Assembly (NCBI GenBank): GCA_013350335.1
Contig: CM023539.1
Coordinates: 38,116,631 to 38,180,630 of the forward strand
Direction: 5' to 3'
Source of the DNA: Chimonanthus salicifolius
Lineage: Eukaryota > Streptophyta > Magnoliopsida > Laurales > Calycanthaceae
DNA length: 64,000 nt
Notes under the pieces: model-generated
Told to the model about the DNA's origin: nothing
Databases searched by the model: none
Seen by the model: the letters and a program-made list of their open reading frames with translations, nothing else
Program-made: the position numbers and the translations under genes
Shown: in pieces, positions 12,045-22,978 of the stretch
Numbering within the stretch: position 1 is the first letter of the stretch
Layout: each line of letters begins with the position of its first letter

Positions 12045-12190
12045 ATAGTCTTCTTTTTTTTAAATGGTAACTAAAATAATATCATTAAAGGGCACAAGCA
12101 ATGCACAAAAGGAGAAAACAAGCTAAAAGAGAACAAAAAACAGGGGGAATGCCCCCAAACCAGGCCCAAAACCAACAAGAGAAAAGAAGA
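12045..12190 (-). mobile_element. LINE 3'-end fragment
   Basis: The plus-strand T-run near 12052-12061 followed by purine-rich text resembles the antisense 3' ends of the LINEs at 8435 and 14363. No protein domain is left. Confidence 0.4.
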
Positions 12191-12511
12191 TTCAGGAAAA
12201 ATACATCATGACCAAAGCTATTTGTCCTATCTATCTATGGTCGGCCCTACATTTTCACTTTTTTTTTTTTTATGACCAAGGTGTCCAATGGTCTCACTTG
12301 TATTTGGACATATGACATTTTAACCTGACTAGTCCTTGGGGCATGTGCAAGCCTCCCAATCCCATACACACAGGGTAAGCAACTATGGGGAGTGGTCTAG
12401 AGGGGTGTTGAGTGTGAATCGAACTCAAGACCTCCCTTCATGAGGGGATCTTCTTGACATTCATGGATAGATAGGACAAATAGCTTTGGTCATGATGTAT
12501 TTTTCTTGAAT
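12190..12511. repeat. 50-bp inverted repeat enclosing a SINE
   Basis: The arms are 12190-12239 and 12462-12511, matching at 48 of 50 positions when one is reverse-complemented. The spacer of 222 bp is mostly a SINE. A transcript of intron 2 could fold this into a long hairpin. The arms themselves match no known terminal repeat and lack protein coding. Confidence 0.85.
12255..12461 (-). mobile_element. tRNA-derived SINE (Au-like)
   Basis: On the minus strand the order is: a tRNA-like head with a B-box-like GAGTTCGATTC (about 12415-12425), a body with GGACTAGTC and GGACACCTTGG, then an A-tail (plus-strand T-run about 12259-12271). Such elements are transcribed by RNA polymerase III and moved by LINE machinery. 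Its 3' half is shared with the fragment at 961-1063. Confidence 0.5.
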
Positions 12512-14347
12512 CATGACCAACAAACATGCTCTCTATCACCCCCACAATTTATCATGTCCTATCTTGCCACATCAAACTATGTCGTTTGCTTGGAGTATGG
12601 TGATCTACTCTAATAAGGATTTCTTGTCGGAATTTAGTTGTTGGTGTAATGGTTTATCATCTATTAGATTTGATATTATCTTTGTGTATGGTAAGATTAT
12701 CTATTATAATTGGCTTTGAGTTTTCACCGTTGGATCAAGGAATTGTTTTGATCCATCACCTCAAATGGTTCACCATCTCTCCTTTTGGTTTAACCCACAA
12801 GATATGACTCTTGCACAGCACCATCAGTTATATTCTCCCCATGGATTACTCTTGTCCCACGTCTGCAACATGTGCAACCTCTCCCATCCATCATGCCCTC
12901 AGCCCAGCACCACACATGCAACTTGTTGCCGCCACCACCCTAGTTTTCCTTAATCTGAAAGTCACCATTACCATCACCACGTTTTCACTCTGTTTTATCA
13001 GGCTCACATGTCTCAGCCATCCACCCCATGCTTAGCATCATCCATCTACACTACCGGCCCACCTGTGTATAGTTTTCACGATGTGCAGTTCTGTGCACCC
13101 ACAAGCCTCTACTTTTGAGGGGGGAAAATAGAGATCCTTATCATTGCCACTATCACTGCCACCACCAGCACTATCTGTTATCATAATCTATTGGCTCAAA
13201 GCTTTGGCAATGGATAATGAATCTGTTTGTGGATGGTCCACTATGCACTTATTTGTCATCAAGGCTATGATCAATTTTTGTGGCTCAATTTGGGCCACCC
13301 TATCTGGTTGGATCTAATCGCTGTGATAACCATTTAGATCTTCCTTTAAGAGCTTTGACGTTAGGTCACTGGATCAATAGGGATGAAAATTTGCCCAGAA
13401 AGCTCGAAGAACTCGGACCAAGAAAAGGTGGACTTCAGCATAAATTTTCAGCCAGATTTTTAATTGGGCTTGGCTTGGACAAAAAATTAAAGAATGATTT
13501 ACTAATTTGGTTTTTCTCAGGCTTACATATGCACCAACTTAAAGGCACAAGCCCAACCTGATTATATATACATATATGGAAAATGAAGTTCCATGTAACA
13601 CCTGGTCCTTTTAATTTTTTTATTAAACCATTTGGAGAAATATGGAAGTCCAACTGGTTGGATTGAAAGCTCGCCAAATTAACTACATGTAGACTAAATT
13701 TTATCCAAAATTTCAAATAGAAGCCACTTGATCTAGTAGTCAAAATCAACAAGCATTTTTGTTCCCTAATGATATGTGGTGATGTTAACCACTAAAATCA
13801 TGTGGCTTCAATTTGATATTTGGGATGAAATTCGGTCACAATTAGGACATTGTGTTATCTTTCAAGGCATTCAATTGGATTTCATTATTCTACCAAAAAA
13901 TTAAAAAAGAAAAAGTTCTCCCTAATTTGAACATATTATCTATATACAGTTTACTTCATGTTTATTTTAATAATTAATAACTAAGTAATAATTAAGAACC
14001 ATACTCCACTGAAAACATAAATTATTTAGTTTTTATTCTTTTAAAGCAAACACTTCATACAAAATACTTGTTTTTGAGCTCATATTCGGGCTCGAGCTTT
14101 CAATCAAACTCATTGGGCTTAGGCCGGGCTCAGGTTTGGCATAGCTTGAGCTCGACTTGAGCCCAGTCCATTCCCATCCTTATGGATCAACTATTTTGTT
14201 TGACCTCTCTCCATTTTATCCAAATTTATTCTGCCCTAGATCTACCTACATATATTTCCAACCAGCGAGATCATTTGGATCCTTAGATCTCCCAAACAAA
14301 TATTTTGATATCTATCTCCAATAGAATCTTCACCAACCCATGACATG
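12512..14347. other. Intron 2, no gene recognised
   Basis: A short stretch around 12650-12715 is similar to 16340-16410 (both contain TATCTATTAGATTTGAT), indicating an old duplicated repeat. Around 14075-14165 GGCTCGAGC-type words recur. The ORFs here show no domain. Confidence 0.4.
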
Positions 14348-14531
14348 TTGATCCTATTGTCTTTTTTTCTTTTCTTTTTTTGAGAGGTAAAGAAGAAAAT
14401 ATATTAGATAAAAGAGTAAAAATACAAGGAGAAAGAAAAGGTCTAAAAGAATTAGACTCAAACCAGAAAATACAAGGAAAAAAGACTAGAAATAGAAAAT
14501 ACAATAAAACAAGAACAAAGTTCCTTCAAAC

Positions 14532-14993
14532 TCAAAGAAGGAAAACGCCTGAAAAAAAGTAAGCGGCTCCAAGCTTAGCAAAATAATCTGCCACTCCATT
14601 CGCTGCTCGGCCAATCTGGACAAAGGATACATCCATCTCCGAAGCCAACTCCCTAATCTCCCTCACCAAAGTGATCAATTTCCAGGGCGGATGTCTTTGT
14701 TCCTTTCCCCACTTGATAGCATTTGCCGAATCCTCCTCGATAATGAGTTTACAGCGCCCATACGTTTTCCAGATGTATAAAGCTCTTCTAATGCTAAAGA
14801 TTTCCGCCTCATTGGAGTCTTGCGTTCCCACCGACTCATTGAAGACAATGGATATGGTCCCCTCCTGGTCTCTAAGCACCCCACCAATCCTGGCGGGCCC
14901 TAGCTTTCCTCTTGTTTCCCCGTCTACATTGAACTTCATAACATTCTGTCTCCATTGTTCTTTGGGCTTTGTTTTCCTTCTAAACCCTTTCAT
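14532..14993 (-). pseudogene. LINE RNase H domain (RVT_3 type)
   Basis: A 153-codon stretch with KFNVDGETRGKLGPARIGGV (first catalytic D), SNEAEIFSIRRAL (catalytic E), IIEEDSANAIKW (D) and GRAANGVADYFAKLG near the C-terminus. These are the motifs of the plant LINE C-terminal RNase H, which degrades the RNA strand during reverse transcription. The domain is nearly complete but the element lacks its RT, so it cannot act alone. Confidence 0.8.
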
Positions 14994-15343
14994 ACATTCC
15001 TTTCAAGATGATAAGAGGTCCACAAGTCTAAGGCCACTAAACAATTTACTAGACAGAAGCCATACACAAAGTCCCCATTTTGCTGTTTGAAAAAGTTCAC
15101 TCCCATCTATTGATTTTCCTTCAAAAATTCTAGAGTTTCTTTCTTACCAAATGGTCCACAGGATGACTACTGGGAGTCTGGGATAGTGTTCTATGCAAGT
15201 TTAAACCTTGGAGTAAGCCTTGAGGTAAACCACGGTTCCAAAGACACAGGAATAGTTTTATCAAACATGTAGGCTGCCTTAAATAGATTCACAAAATTAG
15301 TCCAAGGCCTTCTAGCCAGTGGAAAGCCAATAAAGAGGTGATC

Positions 15344-15572
15344 TAAGAAGCACCGATACGGGTACGTGTATTGGATACGACACGTATCCAATAAGGGGAT
15401 ACAGTAAATTTTGAAAAACTAGGATACGGGTGCGACAGGATACGCCGAATTAAAAAATTATTATTATTATTATATATCAACAAAATAAATTCAGACATTT
15501 ACAAAAAATATCATAAATTCTACTATGAGATAAAAATTATTAGAAAATTATATTTTTATACTTATAATGAAT

Positions 15573-15617
<45 letters not shown>

Positions 15618-16012
15618 CAAAAGATATATATTAGTAAAGATTACAAAAGATATATATTATAAAGATTAGACTATTAGCAATTTAGTATTATGAAAAGATA
15701 TATATAATATGTTTAAAAAATATTCACAATATTACAGTATATAATACGTAAATGATTATTGAGGTTAAACAAATAATACCAAAAGATATATTTTTTTTTT
15801 TCCCTTTTCTCCCATGCTGCCGTATCCCGTGCCGTGCCCCGCCTCCTGTGTCCCATGTCCCGCCGTGTCTGTTGCCGTATCCGTATTTAAAAAATGTTTT
15901 ATTTAATTGGATACGTATCCGACACGCATCCAAGCCGTGTCCGGCCGTATCCGTGTCGAAAATGTACCCGACACAGATACTCGAATGGTTTTGGAGTATC
16001 CATACTTCATTG
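15344..16012. mobile_element. Mutator-like MITE with 9-bp target duplication
   Basis: GAGGTGATC occurs at 15335-15343 and 16013-16021, and removing the 669 bp between them rejoins the LINE zinc-binding reading, so the borders are well supported. The ends have an imperfect inverted repeat (AAGAAGCACCGATAC against a GAAGTATGGATAC-like end). Both sides are rich in GATACG/GACACG words in opposite orientation. The middle is A+T-rich with a TA microsatellite. A 9-bp duplication is the Mutator hallmark. No transposase is encoded. Confidence 0.75.
15577..15615. repeat. (TA)n microsatellite
   Basis: Nearly 20 TA units within the MITE. Confidence 0.9.
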
Positions 16013-16254
16013 GAGGTGATCAATGTCTTCCTCCTCTGTCTCGCATATGGGCCAAATGGGGTCCTCCTCGTAGAACACTCCTCTCCTTTTGAGTTATGTT
16101 CTAGTTAAAATCCTCCCTTTTAGAACACACCAAACAAAAACTTGGACCCTTGCGGGGGTCCAAGCCACATTGATCCTATTGTCTGCTTCACTATGTCACA
16201 TCAACCATTTTGATTATAAAAAAAAATCAATTCAAACTCAAAGATGATAATGAT

Positions 16255-16322
16255 GATTGTTATTGTTATTGCTACTGCCATTGATATTGCTATTATTGTT
16301 GTTGTTGTTATTATTATTATTA
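16255..16322. repeat. (ATT)n / (GTT)n imperfect microsatellite
   Basis: Imperfect TTG/TTA trinucleotide run in intron 2, about 360 bp downstream of the donor of exon 2 in gene orientation. Confidence 0.7.
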
Positions 16323-16680
16323 GGAGGGGAATTAAGATAAATAGATTATTATCTATTAGATTTGATTTTGTCTTTGTACGAGGTAATGTTATCTATTCTG
16401 ACTGGTTTTTATCTTCAGAGATGCAACTAGATTCTCACACTGTATTTATGCGTATGGTTGTTACCGAATGGAAAATACATTCAAGATTTCTAGCATCTCT
16501 CTTGAATCTAACAGTTTGAATGCTAGTTTGCATCAAAATGCTTCCCCTTTTTCTCAGAATGAACTGGCCATAACACCCAATTCCATGAATGACAAAGTAT
16601 ACAGCTGACAGGCCCCAAACCTTGAGAAACAAAACAAGACTGAATGAAAAATTAAAACCTTGATTTGAAAGAAGGCATAC

Positions 16681-16749
16681 CACATCTGAGATAACAAAGT
16701 CCAACTCTTTGACAAAATTCTCTCTACGGCGGTCCCACTCTGCAGCAGT
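16681..16749 (-). CDS. RER exon 2 (intact)
   Basis: 69 bp, phase 0, with acceptor GATTCCCAG and donor GTATGC. It encodes 23 residues, including AAEWDRRRENFVKELDFV, which matches the KTAAELxRRRENFxKELDFV stretch of RER3/RER4. It lies alone between the two giant introns, so correct splicing has to recognise a 69-base island between 15.9 and 13.6 kb of transposon-rich sequence. Confidence 0.9.
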
Positions 16750-17428
16750 CTGGGAATCAGAATTCAACTATAATCAGACCATATGTAGATAGGCACTAGA
16801 TGATTTACTATAACAGTCAGTAAAAGTTGTAAGAAAAAATTGCAAATATTTCTAAGAGTGAAAAATAAAAACATATCAAACAAGGAATCTTAACAATTAG
16901 TGTTTTTAGCCTTTTATTTTGGAAAAGAACGACTTAGTTTATTCAATAATTCATATGTGAGAAACATCAGCTTAGGATAAAAATAATAAAAAAACATATA
17001 CATGTAAACCACTTCTATCAATATATGGAAATTACATTCACAGCAAATGATGGCAACTTGAGCAGCTTTAAATGGGTTGTCAATAATTGGTTGAATGATA
17101 TGATTCTCGAACATCCGTCACTCCAAAATCCGACATATCTTTCTTTATCCATTCCCTCCATGTCTTCAAAGGTCTTCTCCTCCTCGTACCTTATAGAAGG
17201 TTTGAACACATGGCATCCCCTTAGACGCCTTCAATCTAAAGTCTAAACCACCATCCCATGCAAGGCTAATAACAAGTATGTTGGAGATAAAAGATTAGCA
17301 TAATGAAAACTGGCCCAAGAATACAGATCTAACCAAGAGTACATGACTTACTATACGATCGAATGAATTAGATCATATACATGTGTGGTATGTATGCATG
17401 TATAAAGTAATCACAACACACACACAAA
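16750..17428. other. Intron 1, nothing recognised
   Basis: A+T-rich intron DNA without recognisable repeats; it ends in a short CA-rich run (about 17412-17426) that abuts the copia-derived element. Confidence 0.4.
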
Positions 17429-17609
17429 TGTAGAATAACACAGAGACTATGGTGTGTCTTCTGTAATCAAGGAGAGACCCTATGATTCATATTTATAGAG
17501 AAAATATAATACAAATAAGGTAAATAAATAAAAGACGAAATGTCTCAAATGGGAAATATAACTTTAGTAACTAAATATATCAAAATCTAAATCATCTAAA
17601 TATATCTCA
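17429..17609 (-). repeat. 3' LTR of the non-autonomous copia
   Basis: 181 bp, TG...CA, with TATTTATAGAG-like promoter text; near-identical to 19334-19519 by eye. Confidence 0.85.
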
Positions 17610-18876
17610 CCCCCTACCCCCAGACGTCCTACAGCAACATGTACCGAAACAAGGACTGGAGAATGAACGGTGGAAACTCATAAGACACAGGAAGTAATGA
17701 GAATCTGCTACAGAAGTCTGCCGCATAGAGAAACTGCCGAAGAAGATGCCGAAGTCCGATGAGGAACAGTAACATGGACAGGAACAGTAAACCTCCATTC
17801 AACGAGAGCGAAGAATAGGACACAGAGGGTTCCACTAGAATTAAAACTCAAAATCGCGCCATAACGACTGTAGAGTTGTGGGATTATAGGTTCAAATCTG
17901 AAGAAAGACTACAGATCTAAAGGAAGAAACAAAGATGGCCCTATGAACCACCCACAAAATGAAGGGAAAAAAGTCTCTAAAACGAGAGGTCAAAGGGCTG
18001 GAGAATCAGATCTGGGAGGCAAATAATGGATCGTTTGGCAAACAAAATGAAGGGAGTGAAGAGTTTATTTATTTATACAAGGATCTAGGAGAAAAAAACT
18101 GCAATAGTGGGTCCCACAAAGCAAAATCCATGCAGATGCAAGATAGAAGGGGCGATGACAATAGTGAAGCAGCAGCAAAATTAGAGGCTTGCAAACGTAG
18201 ATATAGGTCCAAAATAGACCCAAACCCGAAGGTTCTGCAGCAAATCTGAGAAGAAGACAGCAAAAGTGGATCCCACAAAGCACAAACCGAGGAGGAAGCT
18301 TTATAGATGCAATACAAAGGTAGGGGCGAGTGTGGTGGTGCAAACCCCAAGTGCAAAAGGTACGTTTCCACTCAAATCTAAGGAAAAGTTCCCAAAAAAA
18401 GGGGTCATGGGCATCACTGCAGCAGGTATGTAAAACCAATAAAGGGGGCCCCACCTTTGACCGAAACCCTAAGTCAACCTTAGGCAATTGTAGGTGGGCC
18501 AGGGGTGACTCAAGTGGTGTTGATTCCAGTTGCAACAAATCCACGTGGATCGAAGCAAAAAACCCCACAAAATTGGGTGTTGGGGCGTCCTAGCAGAGGT
18601 TATGAAGAACGGTAAAATGGGCCCCACCATTGACTGAAACCCTAGGTCAACCAAGGTAGCATAGAGAGGTGGGGAAACTATGGTGGGGTAGGGCCCAGTT
18701 GCAAAAGGGCTGGATCCATGTTGATCTTAGGAAAAAATCCCAAAAATGGGTTTTTTTTTTACCAGAATAGATGCTGCAAAAGCATTGGCTGAAACCTAGA
18801 TATGGGGAAGGCATGGTAGCAAATCCACCCTGCAGATGGACAGGCCTTCCAAAAACAGCAAGGGTAGGTAGGTTCT

Positions 18877-19054
18877 TGAAACGACCCGTCCCGCTTTGGG
18901 CCTACACACGAGCCCGCACGGCTTTGCTTTGGCAAGCCAATCCACTGTTGCTCTCAAAAGGCCTTGTGCTAGAAGGAGGAAGGTTACTACTTATATACCA
19001 GGGAATTTCCAATGCCACTAGCAATGTGGGACTTTTTTGGAGCAGGGTATTACA
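18877..19054 (-). mobile_element. 178-bp TG...CA element with USE/TATA promoter motifs
   Basis: Flanked by a perfect 5-bp duplication GTTCT (18872-18876 and 19055-19059). On the minus strand it begins TGTAATACCC, carries GTCCCACATTG (19032-19022, one mismatch to the plant snRNA USE), then TATATAAG (18997-18990) 24 bases later, and ends CGTTTCA. LTR-type ends and a 5-bp duplication point to a retroviral-type integrase, so it is probably a solo LTR of a very small (TRIM/SMART-class) element. It has no coding capacity and sits inside the non-autonomous copia. Confidence 0.8.
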
Positions 19055-19333
19055 GTTCTGGAAGGAGATCAACGGCGAAAAGAAAAACCATTGCAGGAAA
19101 ATCAGCGGCAATAAAAAAACAAAGAGGAGAGGCAGCGGAAGTTGCAGATGCAGCAAATAATAATTTTGTTTTTGTGTTGCTGAGAATAGAAGATAAGGGA
19201 AAACGAATGAGATGCCTCCCTCTGCCGGTGATTATCTCCTCCAGCAGAAAGAGAGAATGGTCATCTTGAATGAAGGCTCCCTAGGAAGGGGAGGTAAGTC
19301 TGGGAGGGATTTTGATCGCTTGGCTCGATACCA

Positions 19334-19519
19334 TGTAGAATAACACACAGAGAATATAGTGTGTCTTCCTTAATCAATGAGGGACCCTATGATTTATATT
19401 TATAGAGAAAATATAATACAAATAACGAAGTTAAATAAATAAAGAGGAAATGACTAAAATGGGAAATACAACTTTAGTAACTAAATATATCAAAATCTAA
19501 ATCATCTAAATATATCTCA
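19334..19519 (-). repeat. 5' LTR of the non-autonomous copia, with adjacent primer-binding site
   Basis: 186 bp, TG...CA; the adjacent TGGTATCGAGCC on the minus strand resembles the initiator tRNA-Met complement used by copia elements. Confidence 0.85.
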
Positions 19520-20640
19520 ACAACAAACACAAGGGCACGAGTGGGCTTCAGTCATATACTAACTCATTGTTTAAGAATGTGGAAGAAAGATTTAGAAAGT
19601 CCATTTGATGGGCAGCACATTTTGAAAAGAGAGGGTATGCCTACATATAAACTACAAGATTTCCACTGGAAAAAAGGGAAAAAACAAAAAAAAAAAACCT
19701 CTACTTATAAAAAGTTTACAAAGCCAAAAGAATCTTGACCCTAAATTATGGTGATGATGGATGGATGGCCGTTGATATTTGTCCACCCTTAATGACCTAC
19801 AAATTCCCCTTCCCTATAATTGGCATGCATCTTTCCTTTTTCTCTCCTCCTTGTTTTTCCTTTCGTTTTGTTGGATGAAGTTATGATTATGTTTGAGGTT
19901 TAAGTCATGATCATTTCACTACACAAACACACTTTTTGTAAGATAACAATTTTTATTCCAATGGGAAAAAAGGAAAATGCAAAGAATTGACAATCCTAAA
20001 GAGTATTTGAGAGAAAGCCAAACACCAAAAGCATAACTGGCAACAATAAAGATATTAAGAAGGCATTGCAAAATAGAACTATGATAGAAATGTCCAATCT
20101 TCACTCGAATGGATCTCAACTTCTTTATTGCCAAGGCATAGTGTACGATGGTGGTAAGGTGGCGTTTTTTCTATAATAAAATGGTTGTGGAAGAGATCTT
20201 GTTCTAAAAGAACCTCCAGTTATATTCACCCCACACAAACCACACTATGGCACATTGTACCAATTTCCACAAAATTTGACGTTTCATCGAGAAGGGTCCT
20301 GAAACCCTACCTAATGAGAGTCGGAAACAAGATAAATACAAATCGAATGGAGAAAGAGGACAGGAAATAGGACCAAATGGAGCTCACAAAAGGACAATGG
20401 ATGAAATATAATCCACCAATTCCTTGTGGTTCGGAAAAAATATTAGGAAGGGCAAAATTTTTTGAGCATAAAATTATCCAAGGTCAAGTTTTTATTCAGG
20501 ACAAATGTCCACAAAATGCTTTGACTTTTGAAGTAGCTTTACTCCAAAATGACCTAATTGCATAATATTACAACTAACATTTAGTAAGACACTTAGTTCA
20601 ACTACATTAGACTGAATTATGTCTACATCGCAGAAGCATT
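19520..20640. other. Intron 1, no gene or repeat recognised
   Basis: Contains short ORFs with no domain. Confidence 0.4.
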
Positions 20641-20845
20641 AAGCAATATTATGAACATTTTTTGTCTTTGAATAACATGAGTATCTTCATCCCAAATTGT
20701 AGGTAAGACTAATTTAACAGATACACAAAACCACCCGTAAACATTGTGGATTAGATTAGCCCAGGAGGAGTCGAATCGAAGACCTCGAGTCTAATCCTGG
20801 AAACTCAAGCCAATTGAGTTGCACATGTCGGTTAGGCATGTAGGT
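20640..20845 (-). mobile_element. Possible tRNA-derived SINE
   Basis: On the minus strand an A-box-like CAACTCAATTGGC (about 20823-20811) is followed about 40 bases later by a B-box-like GTCTTCGATTC (about 20783-20773), the spacing of a tRNA-type promoter. The left end is not defined. Confidence 0.4.
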
Positions 20846-21149
20846 TCTATTTGAAGTTTAGTTGTCAATTCCATTCCGTTCCGATCGTTCCAATTGGAAG
20901 TTTCCAGATCCAATCGAAAAAGGAAATGGAATGGGTCTAGTTCTGGCACTGGGTTCCATTTTGATCCGCATTGTAGAAGCATTCAAGCTAGGAATTGATC
21001 ATTTATGTTTTTATTTATGTAGATTAACTTGTAAAATTATGAAAATAATTATCTTCATCTTTTGTTATATTTTTTACTTTCTAAAATTTTTTATGTCGTC
21101 TTTCCGAAACGAAACACCGAAAGGACTGGAACACTCCCCCTCAACCTGG

Positions 21150-21640
21150 GGCAAAGATATCAAGTAAGCTCAGCTTGCTCAAAGCATGATCAAGTTGAGT
21201 CCGAGAAACTGCCTTAGTAAGCATATCCACAAGTTAGTCCTTGGACTGAAGAGAATGGGTGAAAATGCATTCAGCAGAGATGTATTATCAAAGGAAGTGA
21301 CAATCCACTTCAATTTGATTAGTGTGTTCATGAAACACAAGGTTTGAAGCGATTTTGATCGCAGCCTAATTGTCACAGAACATGATTAGCGGATCAATAG
21401 GAACAAGGCCTAACTCAGATAGAAATTGTCGGAGCCAAAGTAACTCTACTGCAGCATTGACCATCACACGATATTCCGTTTCAGCACTAGAATGAGCAAC
21501 AACAATCTGATTCTTACCATGCCAAGAGACTAAATGAAAGCCCAAGAAGAGCCGACCCAATCAGTGTCTGAGTACCCACGCACGAGTAAGAAAGACTAGA
21601 ATGCATAGAACAACCCCCGGCCAGGATGAGCCTTAAGATA
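21150..21640 (-). pseudogene. Outer copia RNase H region
   Basis: The minus strand reads SSAETEYRVMVNAAVELLWL, then DPLIMFCDN, then HIEVDCHF-like text, closely matching RNase H of the inner copia (29653-30057). Stops interrupt it after FCDN. Confidence 0.8.
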
Positions 21641-21649
21641 CCAAAGAAT

Positions 21650-22900
21650 GCGAAAGACATTATGAAGATGGGTATCCCGTGGAGCATGCATGAACTGGAT
21701 GATCACACCAACAACATATGATAAATCTGGTCGGGTGATAATAAAGTAAATCAATTCGCCAACCAATTTCTGATAAAAGGCAAGAGTACCAAGAAGAGTC
21801 CCTTTTGAAGTTGATAACTTTGTGTTGACATCTAATGAAGTATCAGCAGGATTGCATCCAGAATACCCGATATCATGTAGGAGATCTGGGGCATACTTTC
21901 ACTAAGATAAAGAAAGGCCTCGAAAAGAACGAGCTACCTCATATCCAAGAAACCAATGGAGTGATCCAGATCTTTAAAATCAAATGTGTGTCATAGACAC
22001 TCTTTGAATGTAGAAATGACAGCACCATTATTGCCTATAAGGACAATATCATCAGCATACACCACCAGAATCATCACAACAAAGTGAAGACTGTAGATAA
22101 ATACTGAATGATCCACCTGACATCGAAAAAACCATATGGGAACAAAGCACTGCTGAACTTATCAAACCAAGCTCATGAAAACTGCTTGAGGGCCATAGAG
22201 AGTCTTCTTGACTTTGCAGACAAATTTGGTCTCCCCCTGCTTGACAAATCCTTTGGGGGGGGGGCGGGGGGGGGGGGGGGAGCATATACACATCGTCTTA
22301 TAGATCACCATGTAGAAAGCCATTCTTCACATCTAATTGATGAAGTGATCGGCCACAAGTTGTAGTAATAGAAATCAATACTCGAACAGAGGTAACCTTA
22401 ACCACAGGTGAAAAGGTTTCCTAACAATCCACCCCATATGTTTACATGAAGCCTTTGGCAACCAGATGAGCTTTATATCTGGCAATGGACCTATCTGGAT
22501 TATGCTTCAAAGTGAAGTCTCATTTGCACCCAACTGGAGTCTTTCCTGGAGTTAGAGGAACTATATCCCGGGTATTGTTCTTCTCAAGTAGTGTTAATTC
22601 CTCGTCCATGGCTTCTTTCCAAGACGGATTTCGAACGCCTGTGTCAATCCTGCCTAGAGATGTAAGAAAACTGTGATGGGAAGGAGAAATTTTCAAAAAA
22701 AAAAAATTGTGATAGGAAGGAAAAATAGCATGATAGGACACAAAATAATCAAGGGGATGACTGATACAAGCACGTTTACCTTTCCGAAGAACAATGGGAA
22801 GATCAGACTCATCAATGGCAGATGGATCTAGACAAATGGCAAATGAGTGGGTGGGGTCTGCGACAGGTGGAGGCGTGGGTTGCCTGCGTTGATACACCAG
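21650..22900 (-). pseudogene. Outer copia RT region
   Basis: Contains LRKGKRACISHPLDYFVSYH and LTPGKTPVGCK (22520-22897), and a readable YADD catalytic box (about 22057-22068). A G-run at 22255-22280 and several frame changes break the reading. Where readable it follows the inner copia's pol closely, so the two belong to related lineages. Confidence 0.75.
22255..22280. repeat. Poly-G tract
   Basis: Ten G, one C, then fifteen G on the plus strand, inside the decayed RT of the outer copia. It could form a G-quadruplex or be an assembly artefact. Confidence 0.9.
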
Positions 22901-22978
22901 GTGGCTTGGAAATGCTAGAAAGACTAGAATCTGCAGAAGAAGAGGGAGAATAGGAGAGGGGGAAGAAATAGATGGTGC

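Larger units (their letters stand above)
14363..16169 (-). mobile_element. 5'-truncated LINE with 15-bp target duplication
   Basis: Flanked by TTGATCCTATTGTCT at 14348-14362 and 16170-16184, a perfect 15-bp target site duplication typical of LINE target-primed insertion. The A-tail is the plus-strand T-run after 14362. On the minus strand it reads from a zinc-binding domain (VFVWCVLKGRILTRT and WPICETEEEDIDHL, about 16120-16010) through to RNase H. A MITE (15344-16012) is inserted in the zinc-binding region. Confidence 0.85.
17429..19519 (-). mobile_element. Non-autonomous Ty1/copia element with two LTRs
   Basis: The left LTR is 17429-17609 (181 bp) and the right LTR 19334-19519 (186 bp); both start TGTAGAATAAC and end ATATATCTCA on the plus strand. 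In minus orientation the primer-binding site TGGTATCGAGCC (19333-19322) follows the 5' LTR, and the polypurine tract GGGGGTAGGGGG (17621-17610) precedes the 3' LTR. The flanks ACAAA and ACAAC form a near-perfect 5-bp duplication. The 1.7-kb interior has no gag or pol, only leader sequence like that of the copia elements at 24.8-25.8 and 31.1-31.8 kb. It would depend on proteins from an autonomous relative. Confidence 0.85.

Noticed and set aside
14671..15090. Plus-strand 139-codon ORF
   Set aside because: Complement of the LINE RNase H reading; no domain of its own.
18065..18568. 167-codon minus ORF inside the non-autonomous copia
   Set aside because: Leader-derived, no domain, overlapping open frames in other phases.
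18877..19054. Cassandra-type element with a 5S rRNA domain
   Set aside because: No 5S-like sequence was found; the promoter motifs are of USE/TATA type instead.
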